A DNA stretch of 64,000 nt from Isoetes taiwanensis (GCA_021234155.1 JAJEKV010000395.1:109750-173749); one strand, 5' to 3'. Counted from the stretch's first letter, positions 45,060 through 57,783 are shown. A program made the numbers and translations. Notes: a model not told the origin generated them from the sequence alone.

Positions 45060-47850
45060 TCCCCCATCATTGCCTAAAGATTCTACCATCCCAAAGTTCG
45101 AGAATCAAACTCGGCAAACTCAATACCGATAGCCTTGAGAACCTTCTTCTTCCAACACCCCCTTCCGCCTCGGGTCTTTGCATCGTCCAAGAGGCTAGCA
45201 TTTCCTATTGCTTACGAGGCGCCGAACGGACCTCAAATTCAATCTGAAGAAGAACGCAAATTGGCGAACAAAGCGCACGAAGCTTGAACAATTCAAAGCG
45301 GTTCTACCCGGCTTGGTGAACTTGGTTTATGAAGGTTTCAATATTCGATTCGCGAACCAGCTCCTGCTAACCTCACGCATCGAATGCGTTCAAAGCGACG
45401 CGTCTGAGACTCGTGAAGAGTTTCAAGGCGTATCCTATGGAGGTGCTCACACCCGCCGATGTTGTCCCCTTCGACCCCATTACCGGTGATTGTTATTGTT
45501 CATGATTTACGGGTTTGTGGTCGCATCTAACTTACAAGTGCACATTATTTCGGGAAAAAGATCACATGGAGTACGAGAGGATGACTTGAAGGGCAAGAAA
45601 TTTTGGATAATATCGGTAACCACGGTATATGTGCGAGCTCAACCGCTATGTTGTATTGTTGGAGAAGCGGGAACAGCCCAGATGGAGTTTGCTAAAGCCT
45701 ACTGTGAGGAGAAAAACAAGAGTGCTTAACGGAAACTTTGCGGATAGAGAATATATTGAGTTGAGCATTCAAAGGTAATGAAGTCATCGCTAACATCGTA
45801 TATAGAGAGCCATTGTTAGAGAAGCTTCAATGACTATGGCATCAACATAAAGCGTATGGTTGTCCTCCTCAAGGTCCCATTGGTGCGCCACCACCTCGGC
45901 ATGGAAGGTATTTTTATTATCTTTGCTCAAAGACATCGCGTGACGCGATTTCCCTAACCATTTGTTTTGTAGGACTTCCACGAGATAGCTACCACAACGT
46001 TGAAGGTGAAGGAGCTAAAGGGCGAGAAGCAATTTATTTTTATGGAGGAGCGGGTGTTTCAAAAAGTTAATGGAAGTGGCCAACGTGATGGGTCAACAAG
46101 AAGATTTGTGATGAGCATGGAGATTTTCCCCGATAAGCCCTCGAAGGACTTCTTCAACAAAACCTGGTTAAGATACCTTCGAGGCATGTCTAATGAGAGG
46201 CTTCTCGGCTTCTCGATGAGATTTTGGAAGGAAAGACATACGTTAAAGGTGCAAAGCGGATATCATGGCAGGTTTAATTGCCAGCAGCCCGCCATTGATA
46301 TTAGAAGCCTGACCTTCATGCGGAAAGAGATTTTGTCATACGCATCCACGCTGCTTCAGAAAGATTACACATTTTGGGAGGAGTTGCTTTCTGACTTTCC
46401 TGATTTCACGCGAACAAATGGATTCGGATATATCCGATTCGGATCTGATGCGTGAAAGCAAATTACAATAAGGAGCATGTTGTGGGTAATTTGCCCGTTG
46501 CATTTCTAGAACCCATTAGATCGATTTTGAAACCTGAAGAGGCTATAAAGATCAAGGAGAAGAAAAATGTTGTGCATGCTGTAACAAAGGAAGGGATTCC
46601 CACCTCCACTCCAGTGTCTGAGAATGCAACTATGGTGTTCATAGACTTTAGAGGATTCTCTGCATTGTGGACGTGCAAGAAATATATGGAACTCTTCACA
46701 AGAATATCCAGCATGACAACTGCTAATATTTATCACCTTGTCATTCTAATGCTCAAGGAATTTGCGGATTGCTTGCATGCGATGGATTGCGGGTCCCATT
46801 TTTTGTAGGTACATAAAAAGCGGGATGGGTGAACAAGAAAGGGTGAAGGAATATCGCGATTACATCACCAATATGTGCATTAACAGAAGCGACTCCAGGG
46901 TGAACGCGATAATGCCGGAGCTGGAGCTTCGTTTGACACAGGTGTGCGCTGCACCACAGAAGACGCCCTTGCCACCAATGCCTGTCAGTGGTGACGAAGA
47001 TACTGATGAGAAAATGAAGAAGAAATGGCAGACATATTTCACGGGTAAAACCTGTACAAGTTTGTGTTGAATGGAAGGTGACCACGTGATGAAGTGCCAG
47101 ATGAAGACATCATATGCCTACTACCTGGTTGACAAGCTTGTGCCGAAGGATGGTTGTGTTCTTGATTTCTTCTCAGCAGGTACTGCTTCTCGTGTCGCTT
47201 AATGCAGGGAAAGAAGAGTATTGCTTTCAAAAAGCCGGGTAAAGTGTGCCGATTTCGAGGGCTTTCTTGGATAAGCTCGAAAAAATGGTCGAATTGTATA
47301 CAGGGCGCTGGGGAGACAGATGACGAGGATAAGGCAGAGCCTGAGAATGATCCTCATGCGATCAATTTAAACATTACCCAACGAACAGATATATCTAACA
47401 TCGATTCAATCTTGGATCAAATGGATGAGAAAAGCTACGAGGAAAGAATGCAGGAAACGAAAAAGACTTTCGGAGGCTACCGAGAAAGGTATTATTATAC
47501 CGGAGCAGGTGTTTCAAAAATTAGGGGCTCTAAATGAAAAAATTGATGCCTACATGCCTTTTTTGACAAAGCGGTCGAAGTTTCTCAATCGTAGGTATGG
47601 TCGAGGACCCCGCGGATCAAGAGGGTGAGCCATCGAGGCACACAAGAGCATCAGGTTCAAAGAAAGAAAAAACCAAACTCTTCCATGCACGGATATCGCA
47701 TGTCGAAAGCAAAAGTGGCGCAGATGTCGAAGGACCCCCATGGATCTTAATCGGAAGGGACGGATCCACATGTCCAACTCCTTGGCTTGCAGCCATGTCC
47801 AGAGAAATCCCGGATAAAAAAGGCTACACCGAGATGGACACGTAAGATGT
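45060..47850 (+). pseudogene. ParB-like and DNA methyltransferase-like protein of E3, degenerate
   Basis: Blocks match the E1 gene in order. KSFKAYPMEVLTPADVVPFD (about 45415-45480), then GKKFWIIS, broken at the GxHS step (about 45595), stand at the ParB-like domain. A middle part, 46000-46453, contains KTWLRYLRGMSNERLLGF and FWEELLSDFPDF. MVFIDFRGFSALW (46632-46673) sits where motif IV (D-P-P-Y type) is expected, with FRG in place of PPY. LVDKLVPKDGCVLDFFSAGT (about 47127-47190) is motif I of the SAM-binding fold, then a one-base loss before ALMQGKKSIAF. VKCADFEGFLDKLEKMVELY follows, then an acidic tail (47300-47540). Frameshifts and the altered motif IV indicate loss of methylation activity, although some breaks could be short introns. 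Confidence 0.6.
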
Positions 47851-48393
47851 TTTACAAAGGGGACAGGAACATGTAGCTAGGATAGTCTGCCGAGCTCGGT
47901 GTTGTACCCGAGGCGATGATCTAAACCCGGATGGACTAATTTACGCCCATATGGCAAAAGAAATGTACATTGAAATGTTTGAGGAATACAAATTACAATG
48001 CTTTGAGTTTACTATTTCAGTTATTTTGTCTAAACATTCCTTCACATGACAACTCACAATGTTTCGCCACGCGATCCTCATTATCACTTTCAATTCTTTT
48101 TTATCCATGTGAAGAGCTTAACGGAATTGTAATATTACATCCATCGGCTGCCTAGGCAGCTTCAAATCTTCGCCGCGTGGCGATCCTGGCTGAGTGTTTT
48201 CACTCTTTTCCGTGGACGCTCTTGCTCGAAGGAGCTTGGGATAGCCTTATACATGTCCAAATCGGATAACGTCATTTGTTTGTGCCCAAAAAGCAGCGAA
48301 AAAACGCCAACTTTTACTCATTTTGCAGAACCATTTGCGGTGTTTTATAGACACCCAAGAACCTATTTCATGCTAAACGAGAATTCCGAAATT
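47851..48393. other. 3' flank inside E3, no gene
   Basis: No coding signal between the methyltransferase-like gene and the right end of E3. Confidence 0.4.
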
Positions 48394-48416
48394 CTCTAAT
48401 TAATTAAATCGTGCTT
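48394..48416. repeat. Right terminal inverted repeat of E3
   Basis: CTCTAATTAATTAAATCGTG plus CTT, inverted partner of 38236-38258, directly followed by the AGCT target copy. Confidence 0.88.
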
Positions 48417-49262
48417 AGCTGCATAGAACCGATTCCTGCAGCCCTGTTATCTGAAGTGCAGATCCCTAATGGCCCTCCCAAAGAAATTTGCCGTAAAAAC
48501 GACTCACCAGCAATGAGAGACGCCACTGCGTCTCCTACTTTTCGGCCAAGAACTTGGCCGCCATCACCGGCCCGTTTTCATCCACTTTTTCCACTATTTT
48601 GCTGGATTTTGTTTTAAAAGTCTAGGCATAGATGTGAATGGAAAATTATTTTAAGGTTATGAAAAGTTAAGTTAAGTGAACTGAAGCTGAAGTGCCCAAT
48701 ACCAAAATGAAACGAAAGCGTAACAAACATGTGTCGAGTTGTGATGCAACAAATGTAATGGCAAAACTCCATTGCAAGTTTGTATATGTGGTTGCACCTT
48801 TTTAACCCAAGAGCTAGAACGCCAAAAGCTGCAACTATAGTAGATGTAACTTTAAAATTTAAGGAATATGCAATCTACCACAGAAAAAGAGCTACAACAG
48901 CCTAACTCATGGGGATGCCATAGTCTCATGAGGATGTCACAGTTTAGTTGCATGATGAGGAAATAATACAATAGAACATACCCTCTAAAAGTTGTGGTGC
49001 ATTATCACCACCACAACAGCTAGCAATGGATAAAACAAAAGGCTTGCATATGCGGCAAACAACATTTAAAGTTGAGTTTCCAAAACGCATCTATCTACCA
49101 TTGGAAAGTAGCCTCCCAATACTTAAGACAGAACTTGCCTGTATGCTTCAAATAATCTTGCCTCATAAAGGATTTGAAATAGAAGTCGAAGAATTGGTGC
49201 TTGCAGTTGTTGTTAACATCAGTCGTGCCCATTTCCTTTCCACAATAAAATGCATCTCCAAG
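48417..49262. repeat. Tandem duplication, unit 2, right part
   Basis: Starts AGCTGCATAGAACCGATT and matches 36027-36880 of unit 1, ending near CATCTCCAAGCAC at about 49262. Confidence 0.85.
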
Positions 49263-50633
49263 CACAAATCATAGACTGGCATTGAGATTGTACATCCTTC
49301 TTGTATAAAATGGCGGTCCATAAGCGCATGAAGTCATATCCATTTAGAAAACAAACCATTGATAGCTCCATTAATGAGATCAATAGCTTTGCTGCAAGAA
49401 ATGGACTGCATGAAAAAACACAAAGCAACCCTATCATTGCTTCAAATCCACTTAAACAAACAAAAACAGACATGCTCCATCTACACCAAAAGAAAGTTCA
49501 GGGCAAGGGTGCTGGCCTATGAGCTAGAAAGCATGCAATCTAAATCCCTTCTTAGGATAAAGATCTCCATTTATTTATATAGTTTGCAAACGGGCCATGA
49601 ATAACTCAGAAGAACTCAAGAATGCTACCAAGATCAACATCATCAGCAAAAATAATATGTAGAGGTGCATAGGCTTATCCCAATTGGGCAAAATATCATA
49701 TTATAAAATGAACTTAAAGATGACCTCATTTAGCCTCAGCATGGCATTTCTGTAAAACAAAGTACTAAGATGATTTAAATATCTAAGGCCCATAGCATGG
49801 AATTTTTTCTGTTATATAAAAGGCATCCATGCTTAGAACATAGCTGTCAAAAATTCCTTTTCTAACCTTAACTGTAGACATGAATTGGATCAGAGCTAGA
49901 GAATCGTTCTAGACCCAAGATCCTCGTTTAAGCCCATCCTCCAAAACCTAGCAAAGGAAAGGCCTTCAGAAAATAAAGCATTGATAAAAAAACAAAAAGC
50001 TTAACCGCGAGGAAACACAGCTAAGAATAGCTTGAGCTTGCATGAAAAAACTTGAAGAAGCCTTGAAGAAATGGACTGAAACATAGAATCGACAGCCCTA
50101 ATCTGAAGCAACCACCTTTTTCAAATGCCTTGGTAAGAAGACCATTCAAGGAAATGAATCACGAATATTGCATGCCAACAACCACGATTCTTCAAATTAG
50201 AGGCCCACCTGCTTTATCAGGAAACGAAGCATTCAGAAAAAACAAAAAGCTTTAACTCTTAGAAGTCGTGCCAAGCCCATCTTAATTGCAGATACAAATC
50301 GCAAGATAGCCATGAGAAAATTTACAGATGGGCAAAACAACGCACCTGAACCTCTAAGCAGGCATGCTAATGCAATTTCTACCTATGAACCAGACGGAAT
50401 GAAAGGGCCTTCAACTACGGCATATCCAGGAGTCCAGATAACGAGTAGATCCAAGCCCGCAATCGGTTCATCACCATTAATATTGCCAAGCAGAAGAAGT
50501 CTTGCCGGATCTGTACCACAATCGCTAAGGCCACCACCAATATGGATCATCTCCTTCTATCTCCTTCTGGGCACCCCACAAAAGCGCCGGAGCTGCCAAT
50601 GCATGCTCTATCATTTGGCCATAGCTACTCTAA
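49263..50633. other. Non-coding stretch, no gene recognised
   Basis: Lys- and Leu-rich short frames on both strands without domains. A 55-codon minus-strand frame around 50380-50545 (GGGLSDCGTDPARLLLLGNI, then PIAGLDLLVIWTPGYAVVEG) has a protein-like composition but I do not recognise it. Confidence 0.35.
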
Positions 50634-51009
50634 GGCCCTTTTTCCACATTAGTCGCAAAATATGGCTGTCATATACAATATATGACACTATTTTTGACTC
50701 CAGGGCTAAAAATGAGACACACAAATTTAAACTTATTTTTCCACTGCATGGTAGTCATAAAATGTGATACCACTAAAATAGTATTGGAAAACCATGAAAA
50801 AATAAGACACGTCTTATTTTTAGTCATATTTCTAAATCCCCCGGAATAAAATAAGACTCAATTTACAATCCAAACCTGTTCCGAACCTAAATAAGACATG
50901 TCTTATTTTTATAGTGTAAAAGTGATTTTCTTTTAGGACAATAGGTGGCCAAACATCATTTGATAAAATATGTGACTTTTGTAAATACGACTACCGTGGA
51001 AAAGGGGCC
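50634..51009. mobile_element. Tourist-like (PIF/Harbinger) MITE
   Basis: Left end GGCCCTTTTTCCACATTAGT and right end, read inverted, GGCCCCTTTTCCACGGTAGT match with few differences. TAA flanks both sides (50631-50633 and 51010-51012), the 3-bp target duplication of this superfamily. The element is 376 bp, AT-rich, has inner repeats of AATAAGACACGTCTTATTTT type, and has no coding capacity. Confidence 0.85.
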
Positions 51010-51137
51010 TAAAACGTGGAAAAGCCCAAATCGAGCAAGAATAAAATCAGGAGCTATGTGGACCATCTAATCGTACGTCAAATTTGGGTCGTCGGATGTA
51101 GGGCGTGGTTCAAGACACACCCTATAACATTATAATA

Positions 51138-54027
51138 CTAGTAATATATAGTGCCCAGCGTTGCTGGGCAAATGTCGAGAACATGTCAATGATAAAGCAA
51201 AAAAGAGCATAAGTAGGTGGTACTTTATTTACTATGATAGCGAAAAACCTAAATAGTGATATAGGAAGCAAGTCGTGTAGTTAGTGTTGTTGGACTAAAG
51301 TTGGATAACATGTAATTAAAGTTTTGTGTGGATTCTACGTTAGATTGTTGTTGAGAACTATGTGCATGATCCCCAAATGTCTAAGTTTACATTTTAGCAT
51401 ATGAATTGCGTGTTAGCACTATCCAATGCCATTTTATATTTTACGTATCTTCTTTCCCCTTGCAGTGAAGAAGTTTAATGACCCAGATAAGATGATTGAG
51501 AAAGAAGTTATTGATGTGGTGTAGCAATCATTTGATAACTTCTTAGATTGGAAAGCATTCACAGTCTCTTTCTTATTATTCCATGTGATCGTCTATTTTT
51601 ATTCCATTGAATCTAGTTGGAATAAGTAGTGAACCATAATAATGAATTGTGGCTTTTTCGACTCTTATGGCAAAACCATTTAGTTTGGAAGTTGAATCAA
51701 CTATGCTTTTCTAAACAATCTCACATGGTCTATTGCTATTGTAAGGATGGTGATCATACACTGTCACTTCTTTTAAGATGTTTTCATGTTTCAGGATTGT
51801 GATCACACACATTATTACTTTATTTATTTTCATAATTGTGATCATATACATATTATCACTTTGTTGACCATCATGGAGAAAATGGTCCAGCAACATCATG
51901 AGTAGTTCCAGCAACGACAACAGTGCAACTAAGAGCTTTTACACTAAGAGCGTTTACACAACTTACTTCTGCTTCTAGCAACAAAGACAGGAACTACAAT
52001 CCTTCTTATCGTTTTTTTATTATCAAAGGTCAACATTTAGGCCAGACCCCATGATGATCTGCTAGTATAAAAATAAGAGTGTCACCTTCTTGAAAATCCA
52101 TGCACTAAACACCTTCTTGAAGATCCAGGCATTAAACTTTGCTTAACAATAAATGACAGCATGTAAGAACCTAACAGAGCTAGGAAGCAAAGAGAAAGCA
52201 TAAACTGAACCAATGTCATACCGGTTCTGAGCAGAAATGGCTATAATTGCAAAAGAAAGATCATAACATTGGGAAGCCTAAACAATCAACTGACGCATGC
52301 CGAAGCTGCATGCCTTTGTTCAATAGATTCATTGGTAAATGGTTCATAAAGTTACAATTTAAAATGGTAGCAACTGACATAGGTAATATACTTGAAATTT
52401 GAAAATGATAAAATCACGTACACGCTGATTGGCTGCACAACATGTATAGCTATAGTACATGATAATTTACAAAGCCTAGAATCATGTCAAAAGATTGTAT
52501 ATGATGTCTAAATATTTCCATACCTTCTGCTTGTGAACACTTCCAAATTTCATAAAAACAATACATAATTTCTATCATCCAACAATTCAAAATAAGTTAA
52601 TCCTAGTTGAGATATTAAGAAGAATGCATAACCTTCTTAAAAGTCATAATGCAGAGATTCGACACACTACGTTGTTGTAAAGAAAGAATACGTTTGGTTA
52701 TAAATATTTTCAAACTAGAAACAAATCTGCCAAGGACTGGCAAACAGAAGATTGTTAGATACATCTTGGTCGATAATGCAGGAGAAAATACAATTTTGCA
52801 AATGAGCTAACTGACCTTCATCTATATCCATAGCCACTTGTAGCCATTTTGAAATGCAGAAATTGTCCAGTATAGCTGAGTCCTTTTCACCTAAAGAATT
52901 GCCCAATGGATCTGCAAACATAGTGTATAACCCTATTTTCAGAGGCAGAAAGCATGGCCAGGTCTCCAATAACCGACTCACCAAGTACTCCTTTGCTGGA
53001 CCCATCTAGATTTACCTTGCCCATTCACGTTTTGTAAATCTGGGCTGCAAGCCCTAGGATGATCTTGCTCTCCATACTATATAATACATATCAAATGTTC
53101 GACTTTTGCATCAAATGATTTACATTAGACAGTGCTAAAAAACTTGATCTTTCCATGCTTCCACATTTTATGTGCATGTTTTAGCTGTGTATATGCAAAT
53201 CTGCATAAATGGAGCCTTTGCGGATGCTTGATATCAATAGGGTATTCACATTTCCTACATCAAGCAATAACTCCAAGCTAAAGTTTTCTTATAACAAAAG
53301 AAGAAGAAACAGGGCAAAGCTTTAAAATCGCATACCTTGTAACAATCTATCATGTGGGCTTCATATGCTCTGCTTCAATCCCTATTTCCCAAAGAAGGTT
53401 GGGCACAAAAACCCTTTGCACAAAACCCAAATTATTTAGATAAGGCCTGGCTTTAAGAAAAAATCCGAAATGAAGCCTTCAGAATAAACTCGAGACTTGA
53501 GATATGTTGCCTTCAAAATTGCAGCATGTGAATGGCTGCCAGTCCTTGCACTTGCTCTGCCAAGCAAACCCAATCATATTCATGATTTTAGGATTTAGTA
53601 CGATTTTAGAATTTAGAGAAACTCAAAAGCATACATTTTACCTCTTCTTGCCACAACTCTCTGGAGACTTCAAAAAATTAGACTCGACCCTGCATAAATT
53701 ACCACCAAAACTTATTACAATTCCTATGCTCAAGTTTTAAATTCTGCATATCCAAGCTTCCTAATTGGCGTTTCCTTTACTTTGTCCAGCAAAACTTGAT
53801 AAACATCACAATTTGCAACACCAGCAATGGGCACATGCAGGAGGTCTACCGGAAGCAGAGCCAGACAAATCCGACGCCATCGCCACTTACTTTGTGTTTT
53901 AGGGTAAAAAAAAAGGGTGAGTTTCTCAGATCTGAGCCGTTTAACTTTTAACTAAAATTTGGGTCGTTGGATCTAGGGCTGGGTCCAACACTTACAATAA
54001 AACTTTATAATATAGGATAGGATAGGA
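51138..54027 (-). mobile_element. Non-autonomous Helitron, copy a
   Basis: Read on the minus strand, the 3' end has the hairpin TGCCCAGC-AAC-GCTGGGCA (51152-51170), 10 bases of spacer and CTAG (51138-51141) followed by T, as in Helitrons. The likely 5' end is TC at 54027-54026, preceded by A, with TCCTATCCTATATTATAAAG and, further in, ATCCAACGACCCAAATTT. No Rep/helicase frame is present. A 96-codon minus-strand frame at 53005-52715 has no recognisable domain. The 5' border is less certain than the 3' one. Confidence 0.6.
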
Positions 54028-55355
54028 TCATGATTTCAGGAAAAAAAAAGATTTGAGGGACCAAAACAAATTCTGAGAGAAAAATCTCAATGTACTAGTA
54101 ACGGTGCCCAGCGTTGTTGGGCATAAGTTAAGAACGTGTTAATGATGAACCTTAGATATAACAAATAAGCCAGCATAGAAAAAAGAGGAGAGTAGGCCTT
54201 TACTCCATGTTTTGTTGATGTCGCGCAAATAGAATAGTAGGCCCTTCATTCTGTGTTGTGTTGTTGTGCAAATACTGTTTAGTATGGCTTATTACTCTAA
54301 TGTGCATTTTATGTTATAGTGTGTTAGGGTTAAATGTTATTATGTTGCCCTAATGTAAGTTATTTGTTACGGCTTGTTAAGTTGAATGTTGGCATATTGT
54401 AAGCAACAAATCTCAAAGCAATTTGTTTACCTAGTGTTGCTGAATTGTTTATAGTATTCAAAGGTACACATAAAAGCTCATCATGTATGTGTTTTACTAA
54501 TGATGGTTTTTTATTATAGGTGTTTTACTAATGATGGTTTTGATGGTACTTGTGACTTGCTTATGTGTTGTGGCGCATTGCCCCGCTATAAGGAATTTGA
54601 CCATATTGGATTTTTGATGTTGTAGTTGTGACTTGCTTAGGTGTTGTGGAGCATTATAGATTTTTGATGTTTTAGTTGTTGTGACTTGCTTGTGTGTTGC
54701 TGCAACTATAAGGAATTTGAGTGTAGTTGATTTTTGATGTTGTAGTTGTAACTTGCTAATGTCTTGTGGAGGTTATGTGTTATGGAGCTTACAAATTGAT
54801 CCATTTTTTGCTTGATTCTATGCATTCAAAGATCAAAGTTCAATGCCTTTTCTGCTTTTTTGTTGTATTTATGTAGTGATTTTCTCATTAGAATTCAATG
54901 CCTTTTTGCTTCTTCATTGACCCTATATGTTGCAATTTCGTAGTCATTTTAAGTTCACATGTTCAAGTGTTGTAGTTAGTATATTGAAAGTTTGCATCAT
55001 CACCGCATTGTTTTATATAAACTCAAATTTCATCCAAACTGCTCATGTGGATCATCACCATGATGTTCAGTGGCCCAAACCTCAAGTTGCAATTTCACAA
55101 AAGGTTCAAGCACCAATATGCCAATCCAATCTTCTTTATCAAGTCTCTTTATGTTGACCAAAAGCAAAGGCTCAACATTTTATGTAGATGACTCTGACAG
55201 AGGAGCATGATAGATACAAAACATAATGAGGGGCAACTTAATATAATGAGGGGCAACTTGAGTAGATACAAATGTACTCCGGAGAACACTGAAGTTACAC
55301 ATAACATCACAAAAATCAGGAGCATTATTGCTACCTCTGCATAGACCAACTTTTT

Positions 55356-55433
55356 CCCTAAGAGACCTATGCACCTAAGATCTCCCCTCTTAGAGAGAAT
55401 CTACTATACTAAAGGCTTTCATATTGTTATCAG
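55356..55433. repeat. Direct repeat left of the LINE fragment
   Basis: About 78 bp, CCTAAGAGACCTATGCACCT..TTTCATATTGTTATCAGA, recurs at 56066-56147 with roughly seven differences. The two copies flank the LINE fragment. Confidence 0.8.
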
Positions 55434-55434
55434 A

Positions 55435-56065
55435 TCCAACTTTTTCCCACAAGACCGAGCTTTGAATTTACATTATTATAGGGGTAGAGGAGGCGGATTA
55501 ATCGAGGGTCAGACAGATTTGGAGGTCGCTAAGCAGTTCTTCTGTGGGGTTATGCATGTCCCAGCTATTGGACTTGTGTCTGCAGCTAGGGTGGGGGCTG
55601 CGCGTCCTGATCGACCTCGACACCTTCTAATTCGCTTTCGGGATGTGTTGAGTCGTCTAAGTGTTCTTCAGCACGGAAATCATTTGAGGGGCTCTACTTT
55701 TTCATTACGGGAAGATCTTTCTCCCCATCTGACTATGCAATCAGGGGAATGAGTTGTGCAAGGTTAGGGAAGCCCGTCAACACAAGAAATGGGCGGATAT
55801 CTGGGAGGAGCGAGAATTATCCTAGACCATTGGCCGTCTAATCCGTGGACAGGCTATGTCTAGGGTCTCTCAGCAGTACCATATCATCAGAACAAATAGC
55901 TTTCATTTAGTTTGGGCACTTGCCCTCAGCATGTATATATACTACTTTAGGCTTCTGCGATGGGGCTTTGTCCTCGGCTCTTGTTGGGGGTTACACCCCT
56001 CTTTCATGTACTGGTCCCATAACCCGATTGGGTTTCCGTGGACGTTAAAAAATCTTCTTCTTCTT
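55435..56065 (+). mobile_element. LINE ORF1-like fragment with TTC tail
   Basis: Plus-strand frame with ARVGAARPDRPRHLLIRF, STFSLREDLSPHL and REARQHKKWADIWEERE, closely like the LINE copy at 18722-20024. The 3' end CCCATAACCCGATTGGGTTT, CCGTGGACGTTAAAAAATCT runs into (TTC)n at about 56052. No reverse transcriptase. It is bordered by 78-bp direct repeats. Confidence 0.65.
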
Positions 56066-56147
56066 CTTCCTAAGAGACCTATGCAACTAAGATCTCCCCT
56101 CTTAGAGAGGATCTGGTGTACTAATAGCTTTCATATTGTTATCAGAC
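56066..56147. repeat. Direct repeat right of the LINE fragment
   Basis: Second copy of 55356-55433. Confidence 0.8.
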
Positions 56148-56159
56148 GCATGACATATG

Positions 56160-57556
56160 ATGGTTTCCACAAATGTTAGTGTGAAGCATAATTTCACCTT
56201 CACATATAGATCAAATGAGTTGCATGTACACAAACGGCTATGAAGCTAAGACTATGAAACAACTATGTATCGGGTAGACCTACTGAAGTGTAGCGTGATA
56301 CCAATTCCAGTTTAGCATGATAACAATTTCAGTGTTGCTTGAGTTAAACATTGAGCAACAATGCTTAGCTTACTTCTAAATAACACAACAAAATTGATGC
56401 CATTGTGGATCTTTATAGAGTGATGCCTACCTCACAAATAAACACTTCCAATCCTTCTATGAAATCACAAGATCGTTTACAAACATTATTTATAATGTAA
56501 ATTCCACACAAACTCAAGACTACAAAGAAGGAGAATAATGGTTTTAGCATTATTATCTCCTCAACATGTCCTGTTCTAGAGAATATATAGCATATATGAG
56601 GGTCTTGAACAAAGATTTACTTGTGAACAAACATACCTGAATAAACACATTTGAACATACCTGGACCTTGTCTGCAGTAAGCTATGAATTTGATTAAAAT
56701 TCTCACCTTACAACTTTATTATGCATAAAGAGGTAGGGATGGTACTCAATGCAACAGGAACAATATTTTAGTAACCGACGTACAGAGTAAGCAGATGTGC
56801 TCTCTGTTTTTTTTTTTTGCTTGTGAATAACACATGCACAATAAATACATGCCTCCTGCAGAATTCATCTCAAATTAGCTGCAACGATTGAAATTAGCCT
56901 AGAACCATACCTTAGAGGGATCTACTCTGGAAGATCCCCACAAAAGCCATGGCCATAGGATCTAAAGCAAGTTACGTGTAGATATTTTGCTCTAGCAAAA
57001 ATCTGAAAATCTGATTCACTTAGAATAATGGTATGTTTGTTAGCTTTTCTGCTCCAGCCTTAAAAATTTCTGGGCTTCCTTAAAGCCTTTGTCACCCCAA
57101 GATCTAGTAACAATATACTCTTTGATATCTTCAGGAGAACAAAGATTTAACAGGATAGCAACAAACTGGATAGTGGCACCTCCTTAAAGAAATAAAATTT
57201 CATAATCATCTGGGATCTTATATGCCTGATAAAAATCCTTACTCCATGACTCATTTCCATAACGCTCATGCCGCTTCCTCTCTAGTTGAGAGCTCCTCTT
57301 GATTCTGTGGAAAAACCTAAGTCAAAACCTTGTTAATTGAAGAGGCAGTCTGGAGAAGAGCTCTTACGATTTTAGAATCAGGGATGCATGTGCTGCTGCT
57401 CTTCGACCAGCAACAGAACAACATGTGCTGCTGCTCTACGTAACAACTCTAGCACACCGGCTGATGGAACAAAAACTAACGTTTATAAACAGAGAGAGAA
57501 AAAAGAATTTCGTAGAAAAAAAGGGCTTCGTTTACACCATCGAAAAAAGATCACAT
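56160..57556. other. Non-coding stretch, no gene recognised
   Basis: No domain-bearing open frame. A CATGTGCTGCTGCTCT word is repeated at 57388 and 57422 (about 34-bp unit, two copies). Confidence 0.35.
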
Positions 57557-57783
57557 TTAAAGATAGATAGATAGCATTTTTAAAGAAAAAGGACCGGGGC
57601 TTTGTTTGAACCCTTCGATCTGGTCAGGTGATTTGTGGCCGTCGGATCTAAGGCTGATCCCTTTTATCAGTTGAATCCCCATCGTCGAATTAAGCCAATC
57701 AAATTTCGCCAGATTTAGGGCGTGGTCCATTACTTGCACTAAAACATTATACGTATACGAGGAATTGAGAAGACTGATGTTTA

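Larger units (their letters stand above)
38236..48416. mobile_element. DNA transposon E3 with ParB-methyltransferase and DUF7869 genes
   Basis: The left end AAGCACGATTTCATTAATT (38236) and the right end, read inverted, AAGCACGATTTAATTAATT (48416) match over about 23 bp with two differences. The target AGCT is duplicated at 38232-38235 and 48417-48420. The empty site is preserved in unit 1 near 36030 (CCCAGCTGCATAGAA), so the insertion and its 4-bp duplication are well proven. Length 10181 bp. It carries a DUF7869-type gene (minus) and a ParB-methyltransferase gene (plus), divergent as in E1. Confidence 0.9.
54095..57762 (-). mobile_element. Non-autonomous Helitron, copy b, with LINE inserted
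   Basis: The minus-strand 3' end has the hairpin TGCCCAAC-AAC-GCTGGGCA (54105-54123) and CTAG (54095-54098) followed by T. The inner 40 bp match copy a (GAACRTGTYAATGATRAA on plus). The 5' end is placed near 57762 because TTAGGGCGTGGTCCATTACT and AAACATTATA there resemble the 5' region of copy a and of a third copy ending near 51137. The exact 5' border is uncertain. Confidence 0.5.
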
